Shown: positions 10,890 through 20,649, counted from the stretch's first letter. The stretch: DNA of 64,000 nucleotides from Nematopogon swammerdamellus (GCA_946902875.1 OX336344.1:22589791-22653790); one strand, 5' to 3'. Made by a program: numbers and translations. The notes: a model not told the origin generated them from the sequence alone.

Positions 10890-11965
10890 ACGGTGGCCTC
10901 GCCCTTAGTTACTTACTTTCTTCGTGGAGGTTTATTGTATTCCAGAATGCAGCTTAGCCTGAAGCCTCGCCGTTAGTTACTTACATTATTTAAGAAGTTT
11001 TATCGTTTATCTAAACGCCATTACTTTCATCGAGAAATCGAGAACATTTATCGTCTTCCAGAATACAGCTCGGCCTTCGGCCTCGCCCATAGTTACTTAC
11101 TTTCATCAAGAAGGTTAATCCTCTTCCTCTTCCTTAACGCAGCTCGGCCTTCGGCCTGACCCATGGTTTATCCTCTTCCTGAACGCAGCTCGGCCTTGGG
11201 CCTCGCCCTCAGTTACTTTCTTTCTTCGAGAAGGTTTATCCTCTTCCTGAACGCAGCTCGGCCTTCGGCTTCGCCCATAGTTACTTACTGTCTTCGAGAA
11301 TGTTTATCGTCTTCCTGAACGCAGCTCGGCCTTCGGCTTCGCCGTTTGTTACTTGCTTTCTTCGAGAAGGTTTATAGTCTTCCTGAACGCAGCTCGGCCT
11401 TCGGTCTCGCCCTCAGTTGCGTAATTTCTTCGAGAATATTTATGGTCTTCCTGAATGTAGCTCGGCCTTCGGCCTCGCCCTTAATTACTTACTTTCTTAG
11501 ATAAGGTTTATCGTCTTCCTGAACGCAGCTCGGCCTTCGGCCTCGCCCTTTTTTACTTACTTTCTTCAAGAAGGTTTATAGTCTTCTTGAACGAAGCTCG
11601 GCCTTCGGCCTCGCTCTTTGTTACTTACTTTCTTCGGGAAGGTTTATAGTTTTCCTAAACGCAGCTCGGCCTTCGGCCTCGCCCTTAATTACTTACTTTC
11701 TTAGATAAGGTTTATCGTCTTCCTGAACGCAGCTCGGCCTTCGGCCTCGCCCTTAGTTACTTACTTTCTTCGAGAAGGTTTATAGTCTTCCTTAACGCAG
11801 CTCGGCCTTCGGCCTCGCTCTTTGTTACTTACTTTCTTCGGGAAGGTTTATAGTTTTCCTGAACGCAGCTCGGCCTCGCCCTTAGTTACTTACTTTCTTC
11901 GAGAAGGTTTATAGTCTTCCTGAACGCAGCTCGGCCTTCGGCCTCGCCCTCAGTTACTTACTGTC
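10890..11965. repeat. Minisatellite of about 60-65 bp units
   Basis: Roughly 16 imperfect units, each with AGTTACTTACTTTCTTCGAG, AAGGTTTAT-GTCTTCCTGAA and CGCAGCTCGGCCTTCGGCCT. The GGCCTTCGGCC core is a small inverted repeat present in nearly all units. Units near 11470 and 11690 share the variant CTTAGATAAGG, suggesting blocks were duplicated. The array abuts the Helitron-like 3' end. Confidence 0.9.
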
Positions 11966-12084
11966 TTCTTTGAAATACGAATTTCACGCGAGCGGAGCCG
12001 CGGGCTCAGCTAGTACCAGTATAAGATGCTGATAGTCCAAAACGACCAGACGAAGGCCTAGTATCAATGTAATAATAGATAATC

Positions 12085-12294
12085 ATGTTTTCGTCATTAC
12101 AAAATGTTATTCATTCACATTTTGAATTCAATGAAGAAATCAAGATAGATTACGATCCGAGCGCACGCACTATAATAATAAAGTTAATGAATGCACCTAC
12201 TCTTGCAAGAGTAGAGGTAGAGCACTTAAGAAATACAGATCTTCAACAACTTGTACACAAAGGAAAAATTTACATTGTTTGTATAGGTAGTTAG
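12085..12294 (+). other. Unassigned 69-codon open frame
   Basis: A frame with balanced amino-acid composition (start MFSSLQNVIHSHFEFNEEIK) ending in a stop at 12294, just downstream of the Helitron-like terminus. I do not recognise it. It could be an exon, a captured gene fragment or chance. No splice sites or partner frames were convincing. Confidence 0.2.
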
Positions 12295-12535
12295 TTCATA
12301 TTCCACGAATTCTTTCTCGTGAATTCGCATAACATCGTGTCTGACCTCTCGAAACGAGAAACCGGTTTACGGTGTGTTTAATTTTGCACCGAACTTGGCA
12401 AAAAACCTACCTTCCATTTTATTTCATGTTTTTTTTTATTATAGTATAAATATTGTTATTTATTACTGTCTTTCCTCGGGGCTCCCTAGGGTCACTGTTA
12501 TTTTATTCAACACCAAGTGCTATTTCATTCATTTT

Positions 12536-12975
12536 TAACCGACTTCCAAAAAAGGAGGAGGTTCTCAATTCGTCTGTATGTTTTTTTTTTATTTTTTTTT
12601 TTATTTTTTTTTTTATTTTTTTGTATGTTTGTAACACGATTTCTCCGTCAATTGAGGGCCGATTTAGAAAATTCTTTTTTTGTTAGTTAGGTCATACTTC
12701 CGAGGTGGTCCCATTTCAATTTTATCGAAATTGGTTCAGTGGTTTTCGAAAAATCAGCATAATACTATGGTGTGTGGTTACCTTCAGCAAAACTTGTGAT
12801 GTGGTCGTTTTCGGCAATTTTCAGTTTGATAAATTAGTATGGTGTGTGGTTACCTTCAGCAAAACATTTGTGATGTGGACTTATTCAGCAATTTCCAGTC
12901 TGACACATATGGGGAATAATTCTGTACCACTTCAATCGATTTCGATTATTCGATTTCGATTATTCTTTTTTATGT
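12536..12975 (+). repeat. Dispersed repeat family H with a 70-bp tandem duplication
   Basis: Begins TAACCGACTTCCAAAAAAGG-AGGAGGTTCTCAATTCG, then a T-rich run. It includes GGTCCCATTTCAATTTTATC. The string GGTGTGTGGTTACCTTCAGC occurs at 12769 and again at 12840, followed both times by AAAAC...TTGTGATGTGG, so one internal unit is duplicated. Confidence 0.6.
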
Positions 12976-13307
12976 AATATTACTAAAAAGAATGAAATAA
13001 AAACTGTTTTAAAAAATATTAAACCGATTTCCAAAAAACAAAAAAAAAAAAAACTAAAAAGTATTAAATACCTAATATTTTGAAATTTTCTCTGTCCTGT
13101 TGAAATACATGAATCGATATACTAGTGATACATATTCGGACCCTTGTTTCATGAATATTCTAAATTTGAAATTTTTTTATCTTTTCCGACCGGCGCTTAA
13201 TTTATTATGGTACCTGGCCAGTACCTACTGTACCGAGTACCAGCGAGCTGGTTTGCATAGGATAGGCTTCCGTAACACGTTTATGTCTGCCCATTCTACT
13301 AAGTTCT

Positions 13308-13655
13308 GCAACATCACCTACAACGTCCGTGATGTCAGCCCATAACACCAGTGCCATTTCAGTGCTTCCCCCTTTGATCGTGCTGACTACACTGAACTGG
13401 TCGGAAAACACAAACTATTTACATAGCCGTTTCGACCGACGTTTAATTCAGTGCGGTGGTACCAACCCGGGAAGGTTAAACCCTACCACCAAGTAAGATT
13501 ACGAGGGAAGGGACTTACAGTTTTACGAGGAATCCGAACCTTGGTCAGCCTCCAACGGTCAGCGGTCACCCATCTAAGTACTGACCGCACCCAGCGTTGC
13601 TTAAAATTCAATAGCGACAGTTGACTGTCTGCACCACTGAGCTATCGAAGCTGAC
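13308..13655 (-). mobile_element. SINE family A, near full length
   Basis: Minus-strand copy from the tRNA-like head (GTCAGCTTCGATAGCTCAGT at the 13655 end) through the 5S-like segment (about 13572-13612) to the 3' end at 13308. Box B (complement near 13530-13545) reads GGTTCGGATTCC. No clear poly-A remains at the 3' end. The adjacent complex sequence up to 13740 is not SINE. Confidence 0.85.
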
Positions 13656-13778
13656 GTGGTCCTATTTTAATTGAGTCAAGATCGGATTGGAAAGCGAGGC
13701 GGAATCGCGAGGCCGAAGGCCGAGCGATTCCGCCGAGTACATTAATAGCAAAAAATTACTAAAAAAAACTGTGAAATA

Positions 13779-14150
13779 AAAAAAAAGTTTTAAAAAACAT
13801 AAAACCGACTTCCTAAAAAAAGTAAAACTAAAAAACTATTTAAAATAAAAATATAAAAACCGCCTTCAAAAATATATGAAATAAAAACCTAAAAAAAAAA
13901 ACGAACCCTAGAGTTGAAGGCGGTGCTAAAGCAAGCAAAAATGATGCATGAAAGAAAACATGAGCGGATGATAATATCCTTTGTCATTTGTGTAGCCTTT
14001 TTAGCACCGCCTTCAACTCTAGGGTTCGTTTTTTTTTTAGGTTTTTATTTCATATATTTTTGAAGGCGGTTTTTATATTTTTATTTTAAATAGTTTTTTA
14101 GTTTTACTTTTTTTAGGAAGTCGGTTTTATGTTTTTTAAAACTTTTTTTT
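13779..14150. repeat. Near-perfect palindrome, 150-bp arms
   Basis: Left arm 13779-13930 and right arm 14000-14150 are reverse complements over about 150 bp with essentially no mismatches that I can see. The spacer is 69 bp (13931-13999). Distinct landmarks in both arms are ACGAACCCTAGAGTTGAAGG, CCGCCTTCAAAAATATATG and AAAACCGACTTCC. The arms carry family H-like motifs. No target duplication is clear. It could be a foldback element or a recent inverted duplication. It lies immediately beside the 3' end of the LINE at 14190. Confidence 0.9.
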
Positions 14151-14189
14151 ATAAAGAATAATTTGTACTAGATTTGAAGTTCTAAGACT

Positions 14190-14718
14190 ATGCTTTTATT
14201 TATTTATTTTTTATTATTTATTTATTTGGAAACTTAACAGCTATACATGTATATTTACAACTAGAACTAAAAATAACAAACTGTTCAGCCAGTAAAAAAG
14301 TTTCACATTTTTCAAAACTCATAACTATATAAAAATTTTTTTTTTTTTTTTTTAAAGAAATAGGTATTAATTATAACAAGAAATACATAATATTTAATAT
14401 AATATACAATATTACATATAATATATATAATTATTAATTTTAAATAGGGTGAGTGTATGTGTATGTATGTGTGTATGTGGTGATGGTGTGTAGGATTGGG
14501 TGTTGGCTTGTGTATTATTTTTTTTATTTTTTTTTTATTTTGCATGACGTGTATGAAGTTTAGGTATGTTGTGTGTGAGTGAGTTTGTGATATGTTGAGG
14601 TGTAAGTGAGGTATGTGAGTTTGTTTTTAGAAGTGTACCTATATATACATAATATGTGTGCGAGGAGATATGATAATCTGTTGTGTAAGCGTGTACTTGT
14701 GCATATTTGCCACCATCA
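14190..14718 (-). other. 3' untranslated region and tail of the LINE
   Basis: No coding frame. The element's sense strand here is CA-rich (CACACATACACA-type), like the inter-ORF spacer at 17830-18150. It ends in an (ATAAA)-like run, consistent with target-primed insertion with an A-rich tail. Confidence 0.55.
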
Positions 14719-15010
14719 TTAGGATTTTAAAGTAATTTTGCTAATGTTTCTTAGGAATGTGTTTTTATTTAGATGGAAAATATCCAGACTCGAGCAATGA
14801 TTGTCGTACGATGCCATACATCTATTCAAGACTGAGTTTTTTGCATAGTTCGTGTGACATTTGTGCGTCTGAAACAACCTTGGTTGGCGGGTGGGCACAG
14901 GAGCGGCCCGCATTGATACACGAGCGAGAAGATCCGGGCAGTCGATATTGTTGTGCAATATGTTATACAAGAACATCACATCTGCCACGGATCTCCTGCT
15001 CGAGAGACTG
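14719..15010 (-). pseudogene. C-terminal tail of LINE ORF2, displaced by a frameshift
   Basis: This frame reads SSRRSVADVMFLYNILHNN then IDCPDLLARVSM and ends FLRNISKITLKS at a stop. It is the expected continuation of the reverse-transcriptase tail, which in ORF2's own frame stops early at 14963. The shift falls near 15000-15015, in the codons after HHGLQSL. The combined product would be about 80 residues longer than the intact ORF2 frame. Confidence 0.7.
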
Positions 15011-17626
15011 CAAACCATGATGATCCGCCGCTGCTTCATAGTCTGCGAAGGCGAGTTTTGAACGAAAGTTTAAATGTTTAAGGAACTTATGCTGGATTCT
15101 CTCGATACGACGTGCATGCGTTACATATGACGGTGACCATATTTGGCACGCAAACTCCAGCACGCTACGGACGTATGCGAAATAAAGCAATTTCAATGTC
15201 GCGATGCTGGAGAATGGCTTGCACGTACGTATGAGGAATCCTAACATTTTATATGCCTTCGAGACCATGTGCTCGTAGTGCTTATCAAAGATAAGCCTCG
15301 AATCGAGCATAACACCCAGGTCCCTAACGACGTCGGTGCGCTGAATAGCGATTGCATTCAGTTTGTATGTGTAATTTATGGGCTTTCTGCCCCTGCTGAA
15401 CGTTATGACCTGACATTTTTTCACATTTAAATCTAGGCAATTGAGCGTGCAGTATTGGGACAATCTGCCAAGGTCCTCCTGCAACCTCCCACAGTCGGAC
15501 TCACTCTCAATTGCCATGTACACCTTTTTGTCATCGGCGTACAGCAGGAACTGGGCCCATACAAAGCAGGTGATGACGTCGTAGAGGTAGGCATTAAAGA
15601 GCAGCGGACCCAGGTGCGAACCTTGCGGCACTCCTGATGGGATTTGAAGGAAGCACGACCTAAATGCCCCTATTTTTACAGCCTGTGATCGATTTCGTAG
15701 GTATGATTCAAACCATCTGAGAAGGCTCCCGTGTACACCCAGCTCACCGAGCTTTCGAACCAGGATCGCGTGGTTTATTCTGTCGAAGCATTTAGCATAG
15801 TCCGTGTATACGGCATCTACCTGCGCCCGCTCATCCATCCTGGCGGAGACGTAATCGGTAAAGACGGCTAAGTTTGACACTACCGACCGGCCGCGCATGA
15901 AGCCATGTTGAGCCGGTGTGATGCTGGAGGAGATGAGCGGGTAAACCTGGTCGTACACGACGCGCTCGAACAACTTGCTAAATACCGACAGAATAGAAAC
16001 TGGCCTGTAATTCTCGACCCGGTGCCTGGGCCCGCTCTTATGAATCGGTACCACAAAGGCCTCCTTCCATTTCTGCGGGAAAATACCAGCCCTCAAGGAA
16101 CGCTCAAATATTATGGCCAAGGGTCCCGCCAGCTGATGAGCACACATTTTAGCAAACGCTGGTGGTATGTTATCGCTGCCGGGACCCTTATTGCCATTTA
16201 AGGATTTGAGATATTTCAACACAAGGGTTCGACGTGTATCGATGGAACTCAGGACCGCATGCGCTGAATAATCACACGATAATACGTTTGTATTGCTAGG
16301 TGGCACTGCAGTTGAATATACCGAGTGAAAATATTCCGAGAAAGATTCACAGATGGCGGAGCCATCGCTCGCCTCCTCGGTACCGCTAACTACTAGACGA
16401 GGTATTGAATTAGTGCCACGTTGGGATTTTGCGTACCCCCAAAAAGCCTTCGGATCAGTTTTGATATTAGTTTCAGTTGCATTTACATACTGAATCCAGC
16501 ATTCCTTTTGCACCCCCTTTTGACGTGCACGAAGCAGCGAGAACATATCATAATCGACTCCCCTGTTATAACGTTTGTATTTGTGGTGATACTTTGCCTT
16601 TTCCTTTATAATTTTAATTAACGCCGGCGAAAACCAGCACGGAAAATCATTTGTATATCTGACGCGACTAGGTACATACAGGTCAATAGTTTTGTACAGC
16701 TCATCGTAAAGCAATAAAACTGCATCATCAATTGTGCCCGACTCCAGACAGGACCAGTCCACCCGCGACAGGTGAGTTTGTATGTTATTATAATCTGCTT
16801 TTTTAAAGTTATATGTGCGAGTGGGCGGGTCCCGTAACGGAGAAGAGCGTACGTCGGGTAGGTGTATTTCCAAAGCCGGATGATGAGGCATGTCCTCGCG
16901 GAGTATTGGCTGCTCGGCGCGGCACACCTCCGCCGCCACTGAGCTCAGAACCAAGTCTAACATACGACCGTTATCGTTAGCGATACCATTATATTGATGT
17001 AATCCCGCAAAAGACAAGCACTCGACGAACGCAGACCGTACCTCGTTCAAGGAACCCGCGACCGAAAGGTGAGATATATCCGACTCCTGCACCCATTCTA
17101 CCCCTCGGAGATTAAAATCACCCGTGATTATAATGTCGTCGTCCGGATATTCTGATCGCATGAAATTAATAAATTCTGTGAAGTGTTTTAACATAACATC
17201 CCCGGCTACACCGGCCGTCGGCGGCAAGTAAGCGCACACGACATGCACGTTGCGGGTAGACTTCAGTGCGGCTGCACTCATCGACACCCAGACCGCATCG
17301 TACTGCGCGGCGGTCGCGGGCGGGCGCGCCTCCGCCGCCGGTAGTTCGTGGCGGCGCGCCGTGAGCGAGCGGCGCGTGCACACCATCACACCTCCTCCCT
17401 TGGATTGTCGAGTGATATTTGCGTTTCTATCACACCCATGAACGTCATAACGAGTGTCCACAATCTCCGCATCCAATACTCCATCCACCAACCAAGTCTC
17501 GGCTATTAATAAAATTTCAAACTCGTTGCAGAGAACATTTTGTTTAAATTCACTAAGTTTGCCTCTAATACTACGGGTATTCTGTAAATACATACTAAAT
17601 GTTGTGTTAGCCATGGATACAATCAA
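14963..17626 (-). CDS. LINE ORF2: apurinic-type endonuclease plus reverse transcriptase
   Basis: 887-residue frame. Residues about 10-260 form the endonuclease/exonuclease/phosphatase-like domain that nicks the target: AETW at 42-45 (metal-binding Glu43), TGDFN at 168-172 (catalytic Asp170), LDLV at 223-226 (Asp224) and MPHHP at 246-250 (His). The reverse transcriptase spans about 475-760: WKEAFVVPIHKSG, ENYRPVSILSVFSKLFE, DAVYTDYAKCFD (Asp609), SGVPQGSHLGPLLF and LLYADDKK (Asp698-Asp699). The thumb and tail follow to 887. There is no RNase H. The start may be Met1 or Met5. The frame closes early because of a frameshift (see 14719-15010). In the cell the protein would copy its own RNA at a nicked chromosomal site. 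Clade assignment (CR1/Jockey-like) is from motif style, not a tree. Confidence 0.85.
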   Translation of the reverse strand: MIVSMANTTFSMYLQNTRSIRGKLSEFKQNVLCNEFEILLIAETWLVDGVLDAEIVDTRYDVHGCDRNANITRQSKGGGVMVCTRRSLTARRHELPAAEARPPATAAQYDAVWVSMSAAALKSTRNVHVVCAYLPPTAGVAGDVMLKHFTEFINFMRSEYPDDDIIITGDFNLRGVEWVQESDISHLSVAGSLNEVRSAFVECLSFAGLHQYNGIANDNGRMLDLVLSSVAAEVCRAEQPILREDMPHHPALEIHLPDVRSSPLRDPPTRTYNFKKADYNNIQTHLSRVDWSCLESGTIDDAVLLLYDELYKTIDLYVPSRVRYTNDFPCWFSPALIKIIKEKAKYHHKYKRYNRGVDYDMFSLLRARQKGVQKECWIQYVNATETNIKTDPKAFWGYAKSQRGTNSIPRLVVSGTEEASDGSAICESFSEYFHSVYSTAVPPSNTNVLSCDYSAHAVLSSIDTRRTLVLKYLKSLNGNKGPGSDNIPPAFAKMCAHQLAGPLAIIFERSLRAGIFPQKWKEAFVVPIHKSGPRHRVENYRPVSILSVFSKLFERVVYDQVYPLISSSITPAQHGFMRGRSVVSNLAVFTDYVSARMDERAQVDAVYTDYAKCFDRINHAILVRKLGELGVHGSLLRWFESYLRNRSQAVKIGAFRSCFLQIPSGVPQGSHLGPLLFNAYLYDVITCFVWAQFLLYADDKKVYMAIESESDCGRLQEDLGRLSQYCTLNCLDLNVKKCQVITFSRGRKPINYTYKLNAIAIQRTDVVRDLGVMLDSRLIFDKHYEHMVSKAYKMLGFLIRTCKPFSSIATLKLLYFAYVRSVLEFACQIWSPSYVTHARRIERIQHKFLKHLNFRSKLAFADYEAAADHHGLQSLEQEIRGRCDVLV

Positions 17627-18287
17627 ATATAGTTAAAACTAGAAAAACACAAGAGTAATATTGGTAATATCGTTCTAGGTACTTACTAAACTTAGCATTA
17701 GATATAGGATCATATACCTTTATATTATTTAATACCGGAGTAAAGGCCACAGACAGACAATATGTCAGCAACGAACCAGCATTAACTGTTATAGTCCTTA
17801 TAGTGATAGATATTAAAACAAGAAATAATAGTTTGACATTTTTATGTATGTAGTGATGAATATAAGTATATGTTTGATCCCGGTTGCGTTGAGGACGTGT
17901 GTGTGTGTTTGAATGTGTTTTCTCTGTGCATAAGTTCATATTATGAAAGTGTATGTGCAAAGTACGATTGTATTTGGAATGCTTGTAAGTATGACAAAAT
18001 GTATAGAAACGCATGTGCTGTGTGAGTATGAACTTGCGATTGTGTATGTGTGATGTGTAGATATTATGTACTGAATGCTTGTAATGTTGAAAGTGTAGCG
18101 TGTGGATGTTTGTGAGATGTTGTGATTGAGCTATTTGTAGGGTGAATTGATGTGAGAGTATTATGATACCTTTAATATTAAATGTAATAATAATGCAGTC
18201 TGATTTGATGAAAAATTTCATTAATGTAGTTAGCACGAGATTCAGCAAAATCAGTGTAAACAATAGCAATGCAGGAAACAAGAACAA
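17607..18287 (-). other. 226-codon open frame filling the ORF1-ORF2 gap
   Basis: Begins eight bases after the ORF1 stop and overlaps the ORF2 start by 20 bases, in a different frame from both. The predicted chain starts with a strongly hydrophobic stretch (residues 1-23, PALLLFTLILLNLVLTTL) and has a His/Thr-rich middle (about 45-150). Two more hydrophobic stretches follow near 152-187 and 207-222. Known two-ORF LINEs of this kind do not encode such a protein. An alternative is that the sense strand is CA-rich here and therefore poor in stop codons. I do not assign a function. Confidence 0.3.
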
Positions 18288-18295
18288 TTTAAGAA

Positions 18296-19627
18296 TTATG
18301 TTTGTGCGGAGGTCGACTTCGACAAGCGAGCGATGTCCGTCTCGTTTCTTATGCGTACAGCTGGGGATTGGTCGGATTTGCGGACGTATATCTTTGTGTA
18401 CGCGGTCCAGCAGTATCGGAACCCCAGGTCTTTACATGCAGCTCGGGACTTCGCAAATAACTGCTTGTTAGTCGGCGTCAGATGGTCATTTATGTAAATC
18501 TGTTGTTTGTCGCCTGGCAAGCCCAGGTCCTGCGTGGTCACGCCTCGCCGTTTGCGCACGGCTCTCAGCAGGTCCTCCTTTATCGTTCTATTATAGAACC
18601 TGGCAACAACCGGCTTGGGTCTGCCGGCCCCCGCCGCCGCCGTGCCAGGGCGCGGTGCGACGCGAGTGACAAACTCAATGTCATCCTTAGTGATGCTCAG
18701 TCCTGCTTTATTTGCTAATTCGACTACTAGCCCAGGCAATAATTCAGCATTCCTTTGAGGAATGCCGAATATTTCTAAATTTTTTTCTCTAGCACGCTGC
18801 TCACCTTCGTCGAGCTGTGTTTTCATTGATGCTATCGTGGCAGACTGCGAGTCAATAACCTGCTTTAAATTTCCATTATCTACCACAAGAAGGTTGGAAC
18901 GGGATTCCAGCACTGATATCGTCTTCTTTGTCGCGTCGTGTTCGCTGTGCAGAAAATCCAACGATTTGGTGAGTTCCTCGTTCTTGCCTTGCAGTTGATC
19001 ACATATTTCTTTATAATCTGTGACCACCTTGGCCAGTCTTTCGATTTCGAGTTTCAGTCCCTGCACTGTTTCACGCTGCTCTTGCGCTATTTTACCCATT
19101 TCGGACTTTATAAGTTCGTAAAACATCTCAGGAACACTCTCGCTGCGAGCTTTGTCGGCCCCGGCTGGGTCACGTGATGACTGCACGATGGCTCGCTCCT
19201 CAAGTCCTGCGCCAGATGCATCCATCGTCTCCTCCGTGTTCTTCTTGGGGCTACAGATGGGTGAAGAGGAGGGCGTATTGTAAGGCGTAGACGCTGCCGC
19301 TGTCGCTGCTGCCGCCGCCGCTGCCGCCGTTGCCGCCGCCGCCGCCGACTGAACACGCAGGGCCTTCTGACTTGGGCTCTGAGCGTTGTAATTGCCGGCG
19401 TGCACTCGCGAGTTGCCTACGCACTCCGGGCACCTCCACTCCTCCTTCGCTGCCTTCAAAGAGGATTTCGTACGGCGTCCCGGTAAACGAACACAATCCA
19501 GGTGATATGACTGCCTGCAGACGCTGCAATTAATTGTCTCCTCTCCAGATAAGCACTTGGAACATGCCATGCAGTCATTCATGTTGGCTAGTACAACAGC
19601 AACAGGCCACAGCGCAAACCCAGGCAA
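18296..19627 (-). CDS. LINE ORF1: PHD-finger, coiled-coil, FP-like RNA-binding protein
   Basis: 443 residues. A PHD-type zinc finger lies at residues 22-69: C22, C25, C34, C37, H42, C45, C66, C69 (C4HC3 spacing). Then comes a Ser/Pro and Ala-rich linker (about 85-130, with a GCC-type trinucleotide expansion at 19290-19350), and a long heptad-rich coiled coil (about 165-285). The C-terminal domain (about 285-435: EKNLEIFGIPQR, RPKPVVARFYNR, IYINDHLTPTNKQLFAKSR) resembles the conserved C-terminal domain found in insect LINE ORF1 proteins and the baculovirus FP protein family. The likely role is to coat the element's RNA and chaperone it with ORF2. The start could be Met1 or Met16, which lies just before the finger. 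The frame is intact. Confidence 0.8.
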   Translation of the reverse strand: MPGFALWPVAVVLANMNDCMACSKCLSGEETINCSVCRQSYHLDCVRLPGRRTKSSLKAAKEEWRCPECVGNSRVHAGNYNAQSPSQKALRVQSAAAAATAAAAAAAATAAASTPYNTPSSSPICSPKKNTEETMDASGAGLEERAIVQSSRDPAGADKARSESVPEMFYELIKSEMGKIAQEQRETVQGLKLEIERLAKVVTDYKEICDQLQGKNEELTKSLDFLHSEHDATKKTISVLESRSNLLVVDNGNLKQVIDSQSATIASMKTQLDEGEQRAREKNLEIFGIPQRNAELLPGLVVELANKAGLSITKDDIEFVTRVAPRPGTAAAGAGRPKPVVARFYNRTIKEDLLRAVRKRRGVTTQDLGLPGDKQQIYINDHLTPTNKQLFAKSRAACKDLGFRYCWTAYTKIYVRKSDQSPAVRIRNETDIARLSKSTSAQT

Positions 19628-19804
19628 AAAGTCACAAAGGCGAAACAGCTATACGTGCAAAGCGTTCGTTCAAGTTTACGTAAGTTAGCAGAAAAATAAA
19701 TAAGTAAGTGAATAAATAAAATAATAAATATGCATGCAAGAATATTATGAGTAGTTATGTATATAAATTGACAGCTATATGATGTCGTCGGAGCGCACAC
19801 TTTT

Positions 19805-19970
19805 TGGGACAGTCTTCTTCGTTACCAAATCACATAGGGGTGGAATTTGAATCTGAAGTGTTTTTTTAAGGATTCCTACATGGGTGGCTGTGCCGAGAGA
19901 GTAGAGACCAATGGTGCAGTCGACAGAGCCAAAATCACCTCTCCTCGCACCTTGAATATGGTTCATTCAA
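19805..19970 (-). mobile_element. LINE 3'-end fragment, family G
   Basis: Complement reads GCGAGGAGAGGTGATTTTGG, CTCTGTCGACTGCACCATTG and CTCTCGGCACAGCC, matching 31985-32055 (plus) and, more loosely, 55265-55330. It abuts the 5' side of the large LINE. Confidence 0.6.
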
Positions 19971-20168
19971 TGGTCCAAGGGTTTTATAAATGATTTGTTA
20001 GATTACCTAGCTAAATTAGGTATAGACTGCAAGATGATTCCTTATATTTCTATATAATATAATCTCCCAAGCACATCGAAATTTAAAACTGTATTGGGGA
20101 TATTTAGTGAACACTATTTTACGAACAAGGTAATATTATTAATATGTACCTCTACAACTAAATAAAAA

Positions 20169-20640
20169 TCCGTCAAGCGCGAGTTTTATTCAGGCATGGG
20201 GGGTTCCGTAGATCCGCTATACCATACATGTCAAAAAACTATCTTCGTCTATCTTTTGTCTGCCTGCAATGCAAACTAACTATGGCGCCATCTATCTATC
20301 GTCATTATTTAGTAGAGAAAAAAAATAAAAACTTTATTGAATTAAACATACAGAAAATACATAAACTATAACTACCTATCAAATTAAATAGACAAATATA
20401 ACTAATTAAAAAAAAAAAAAAAAAAAACCTATAACTAAAAACCACTAAAAACTAAAAACTTATAAATTATATATTTCCTCAAGGGGCGTCGTCCCGTAGT
20501 AGAGTGAATATGTACTAATTTGATTCTTTGCTCGTGTCTTGTATGGACCCTAATTTTTTCTTTTTGTTTTTTTTTTGACAGACAGACATACAGAGAGACG
20601 GGATGCGGATTCATTATGGATATGGAACCCTAAAAAATAT
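20169..20640 (-). repeat. Dispersed repeat family E (GGGTTCCGTA type), degraded
   Basis: Ends in GACAGACAGACAT ... GGATATGGAACCCTAAAAA at 20577-20636 and begins near GTCAAGCGCGAG and GGGGTTCCGTAG at 20173-20218. Both ends are family E termini in minus orientation. The interior (20310-20560) holds an A-rich stretch and a non-matching piece, so another insertion is likely. Confidence 0.5.
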
Positions 20641-20649
20641 GTCAAAAAG

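Larger units (their letters stand above)
10045..12013 (+). mobile_element. Helitron-like element expanded by internal satellites
   Basis: The 5' part (AATAAAATCCAACGTCTGCT, ACTGAACCGATTTTAATAAA, CGGATAGCTTGATTCTTCCC) matches the short complete copy at 27720-27927. A partial second 5' end occurs at 10430-10500. The 3' end CACGCGAGCGGAGCCGCGGG-CTCAG-CTAG then T at 12014 is the family terminus. Between them lie a GGGAGA microsatellite and a minisatellite array. The simplest reading is one element whose interior grew to about 1.9 kb, but two juxtaposed copies are also possible. Confidence 0.55.
14190..19800 (-). mobile_element. Near-complete two-ORF LINE (CR1/Jockey-like), minus strand
   Basis: Order along the minus strand: short 5' region (about 19800-19628), ORF1 (19627-18296), spacer with an extra ORF (18287-17607), ORF2 (17626-14963, continuing out of frame to 14719), then a 3' untranslated region to a TTTA-rich tail near 14195-14220. 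The 3' part contains GGAAACTTAACAGCTATACA, resembling other LINE tails. The 5' boundary is uncertain because a different LINE fragment begins near 19805, and I found no target duplication. A single frameshift is the only coding defect noticed, so the copy is probably young. Confidence 0.75.

Noticed and set aside
10890..11965. Possible CRISPR-like array (also considered at 43436-43886 and 55416-55712)
   Set aside because: Units are contiguous tandem repeats without unique spacers, in an evidently eukaryotic sequence.
15455..17636. Plus-strand open frames within the LINE ORF2 region
   Set aside because: Antisense shadows of a clearly supported minus-strand coding frame.
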